Under the pieces are notes generated by a model that was not told the origin of the DNA, ran no database searches, and worked only from the letters and a program-made list of their open reading frames with translations. The translations under genes were made by a program, and so were the position numbers. Positions 14,873 through 16,551 of a stretch of DNA of 16,551 bases are shown here, in pieces; position 1 is the first letter of the stretch; every line of letters begins with the position of its first letter. This DNA comes from an uncultured Comamonadaceae bacterium (GTDB taxonomy: Bacteria; Pseudomonadota; Gammaproteobacteria; Burkholderiales; Burkholderiaceae): contig CAMLQP010000037.1 in the NCBI GenBank assembly GCA_946482115.1, forward strand, positions 1 through 16,551. Reading direction: 5' to 3'.

Positions 14873-15658
14873 ATGACCCAGCGAGTCCTCATCACCGGCG
14901 GTGCCGTGCGCCTGGGCGCGGCCTTCTGCCAAGCCTTCGCCGACGCCGGCTGGGAGGTGGTCTGCCACCACCACCGCTCGTCCGAGGCCGCGCGCGCGCT
15001 GCAGCTGGCGCTGGGCCCGCGCCTGCACTTGGTGCAGGCCGAACTGGGCGACGAGCCCCAGCGCCAGCGCCTGATGGCCGAGGTGCATGAGCGCTTCGGC
15101 CCGCTGCACGCGCTGGTCAACAACGCCTCGCTGTTCGAACCCGACAGCGGCACCGACTTCAACCCCGAGGTGGCGCGCCGCCAGCTCGAGGTCAACCTGC
15201 TCGCGCCGCTGTCGCTGTCGCGCTGGCTGGTGCGCCACTGGCGCGATGCCGGCACCGGCGGCCAGCCGCCCTGCATCGTGCACGTGCTGGACCAGAAGGT
15301 GTTCAACCTCAACCCGGACTACTTCTCCTACACCGTCTCCAAGCTCGCGCTGGAGCGCGCGGTGGCGCTGCAGGCCCAGGCGCTGGCGCCGCACGCGCGG
15401 GTGTGCGGCATCGCCCCGGGCCTGATGTTCGAGAGCGGGCCGCAGAGCGGCGACAACTTCCGGTCGGCCGCCCGGGTGAACCTGCTGCGCCGCCCCATAG
15501 ACCCCATGGATGTGGCGCGCACCGCCGTCTTCCTGGCCGGCAACCCGTCCATCACCGGCGCCACGGTGTCGGTGGACAACGGCCAACACCTGGTGCCGCT
15601 GGAGCGCGACGTGATGTTCGTGGTGGAAGAACTGATGCGCACCCAGGAGGACGCATGA
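14873..15658 (+). CDS. folM: SDR of the pteridine reductase / FolM (dihydromonapterin reductase) type
   Basis: A 261-residue short-chain dehydrogenase. LITGGAVRLG (6-15) is the cofactor loop, NNAS (83-86) the structural motif, and Y153-x-x-x-K157 the catalytic pair. The residue 13 before the tyrosine is Asp140 (VHVLDQKVF) rather than the usual serine. This Asp is a mark of pteridine reductases, seen in Leishmania PTR1 and E. coli FolM, which reduce dihydropterins or dihydromonapterin to the tetrahydro form with NADPH. HHHRSS after the second strand fits an NADP-type cofactor. Two FolB-family genes follow, the first overlapping by ATGA, which supports a pterin role. The exact substrate is inferred. 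No Shine-Dalgarno is seen. Confidence 0.82.
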   Translation: MTQRVLITGGAVRLGAAFCQAFADAGWEVVCHHHRSSEAARALQLALGPRLHLVQAELGDEPQRQRLMAEVHERFGPLHALVNNASLFEPDSGTDFNPEVARRQLEVNLLAPLSLSRWLVRHWRDAGTGGQPPCIVHVLDQKVFNLNPDYFSYTVSKLALERAVALQAQALAPHARVCGIAPGLMFESGPQSGDNFRSAARVNLLRRPIDPMDVARTAVFLAGNPSITGATVSVDNGQHLVPLERDVMFVVEELMRTQEDA

Positions 15659-16062
15659 GCCTGGCGCCACGAACCGACGACCTGGACTGGCTGCGCGACT
15701 GCCGCAAGCTGTTCCTGCGCCGCCACGAGGTGATGGCGCGCATCGGCGCGCACGACTTCGAGCAGCACGGCCCGCAGCGGCTGTGGATCGACGTGGAGCT
15801 CTACGTGCCTTACGCGCATTCCACCCCGGCCAGCGACCAGCTGCACGAGGTGGTGGACTACGACTACGTGCGCGAGGTGGTGGCCCAACGCGTCGCCGCC
15901 GGCCACGTGACGCTGCAGGAAACCCTGGCCGACGACCTGGCCGCCGCGCTGCTGGCCCACCCGCAGGTGCGCGCCGTGCGCCTGTCCACGGCCAAACCCG
16001 ACGTCTACCCCGACTGCGAAGCGGTGGGGGTGGAAGTGTTCCGTGCCAAACCGAACCCCTGA
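15655..16062 (+). CDS. dihydroneopterin aldolase-family protein (FolB/FolX type), copy 1
   Basis: A 135-residue member of the dihydroneopterin aldolase/epimerase (T-fold) family, which makes 6-hydroxymethyl-dihydropterin in folate synthesis or, in the FolX branch, epimerises dihydroneopterin triphosphate. Family residues are kept: Glu36 in IGAHDFEQHG, Tyr69 in VVDYDYV, Glu89 in LQETLAD, and Lys114 in STAKPD. The LDWLRDCRKLFLRRHE N-terminus is longer than in minimal FolB proteins. It overlaps the FolM-like gene by ATGA and is followed after one base by a second FolB-family gene. Which of the two is the true aldolase cannot be decided by eye; this one keeps the usual Lys-Pro at the active site. 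Confidence 0.87.
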   Translation: MSLAPRTDDLDWLRDCRKLFLRRHEVMARIGAHDFEQHGPQRLWIDVELYVPYAHSTPASDQLHEVVDYDYVREVVAQRVAAGHVTLQETLADDLAAALLAHPQVRAVRLSTAKPDVYPDCEAVGVEVFRAKPNP

Positions 16063-16063
16063 C

Positions 16064-16441
16064 ATGACGACCGAACCCCGCCAGGGACGGCAGATCCTCA
16101 CGCTGACCGGCCTGCGCTTCAACGCCAACCTGGGCATACTGGCCCACGAGATCGGCCGCCCCCAGCCCATACAGGTGGACGCCGAGCTGAACCAGGGCAC
16201 CCAGCCCCTGCTGCCGCACGACGACGACATCACCCACGTGCTGGACTACCGCAAGGTGCGCCAGATCATCATCGACGAATGCACCGCCGAGCACGTGAAC
16301 CTGCTGGAGAGCCTGATCGGCAAGCTGACGCAGCGCCTGATGTCGCTACCTGGCGTGATCGGCGTGCGCGTGAAGATCGCCAAGCTGGAGATCTTCCAGG
16401 ACTGCGAGGTCGCCATCCGCATGGAAAGCGGCAGCTGGTAA
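16064..16441 (+). CDS. folB: dihydroneopterin aldolase-family protein (FolB/FolX type), copy 2
   Basis: A 125-residue second member of the same family, one base after copy 1. [23 protein letters not shown] shows the standard opening with Glu29. Tyr62 (VLDYRKV), Glu82 (NLLESLIG) and Lys107 (KIAKLEI) match the catalytic or binding positions, but the Pro that normally follows the Lys is Leu108. Both copies share the ending DCE plus a hydrophobic strand, supporting common ancestry. The ATG at 16064 is preferred over an upstream in-frame one at 16043, which overlaps copy 1. ttcA begins 13 bases after the stop. The symbol is given at family level; which copy is FolB rather than FolX is unresolved. 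Confidence 0.85.
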   Translation: MTTEPRQGRQILTLTGLRFNANLGILAHEIGRPQPIQVDAELNQGTQPLLPHDDDITHVLDYRKVRQIIIDECTAEHVNLLESLIGKLTQRLMSLPGVIGVRVKIAKLEIFQDCEVAIRMESGSW

Positions 16442-16454
16442 GAGAGGAAACGAG

Positions 16455-16551
16455 ATGAACACCCTGAAGATAGAACGCGAAGACCACAAGCTCGAGAAAC
16501 GCCTGTGCCGCGAGGTCGGCCGCGCCATCACCGACTACAACATGATCGAGG
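16455..16551 (+). CDS. ttcA: tRNA 2-thiocytidine biosynthesis protein TtcA, N-terminal fragment
   Basis: The first 32 codons of a gene cut by the window edge. [20 protein letters not shown] matches the conserved N-terminal segment of TtcA, which normally precedes the PP-loop ATP-binding motif; that motif lies beyond the edge. TtcA is an iron-sulfur enzyme that thiolates cytidine 32 of certain tRNAs. AGAGAGGAAACGAG gives a good ribosome site for the ATG at 16455. It is 13 bases after the second FolB-family gene on the same strand, so it may share their transcript. The call rests on a short segment. Confidence 0.85.
   Translation, partial: MNTLKIEREDHKLEKRLCREVGRAITDYNMIE

Noticed and set aside
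13710..14876. 388-codon plus-strand open frame opposite the MidA-type gene
   Set aside because: The MidA motifs on the other strand are clear; this frame has no recognisable feature.
14825..16294. 489-codon minus-strand open frame opposite the folM and folB genes
   Set aside because: Antisense to three recognisable enzymes, with an Arg/Pro-rich low-complexity middle; no family match.

Overview
The window is a compact stretch of core chromosome from a GC-rich bacterium, most likely a betaproteobacterium of the Burkholderiales and probably Comamonadaceae-like. That placement is an inference from base composition, the protein families present, and pairings such as fau/slt/cca and DUF2917 next to a LysR regulator. 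I see 22 protein genes (the first and last cut by the window edges). I recognise no rRNA, tRNA, CRISPR array, insertion sequence or phage gene. No gene-free stretch exceeds about 100 bp, and many genes overlap by ATGA or abut.

Layout. (1) 1-2258, plus strand: glutathione-dependent formaldehyde detoxification, with the class III alcohol dehydrogenase (C-terminal part) and S-formylglutathione hydrolase flanking a TIP30/HTATIP2-like NAD(P)-binding protein. (2) 2262-3932, minus strand: a TetR regulator followed by a metallo-beta-lactamase-fold protein that lacks most second-metal ligands; a nested palindrome lies between them. (3) 3984-6570: a TfoX N-domain protein, a DUF2917 protein (minus), a LysR regulator with a T-N11-A palindrome at its start, and a glutathione transferase. 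(4) 6571-7194, minus: 5-formyltetrahydrofolate cyclo-ligase. (5) 7204-13488, plus: lytic transglycosylase, NDUFA9-like protein, a second glutathione transferase, tRNA nucleotidyltransferase, EamA-type exporter, and a small membrane protein with a CxxC pair. (6) 13498-14828, minus: MidA-type methyltransferase then a DUF2905 membrane protein. (7) 14873-16551, plus: pteridine reductase-like SDR, two tandem FolB-family proteins, and the start of ttcA.

How the genes may work together: the first block converts formaldehyde plus glutathione to formate. The last block looks like a pterin/folate operon (FolM-like reductase plus two FolB/FolX-type enzymes), and fau also acts on folates. Two homologues of mitochondrial complex I factors (NDUFA9 and NDUFAF7/MidA) occur about 4 kb apart. 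Most of the window is ordinary housekeeping sequence and I do not see a clearly new multi-gene system. The most useful leads are the tandem FolB paralogues beside a FolM-like gene, the coordinated loss of metal-2 ligands in the MBL protein, and the palindromic operator candidates.
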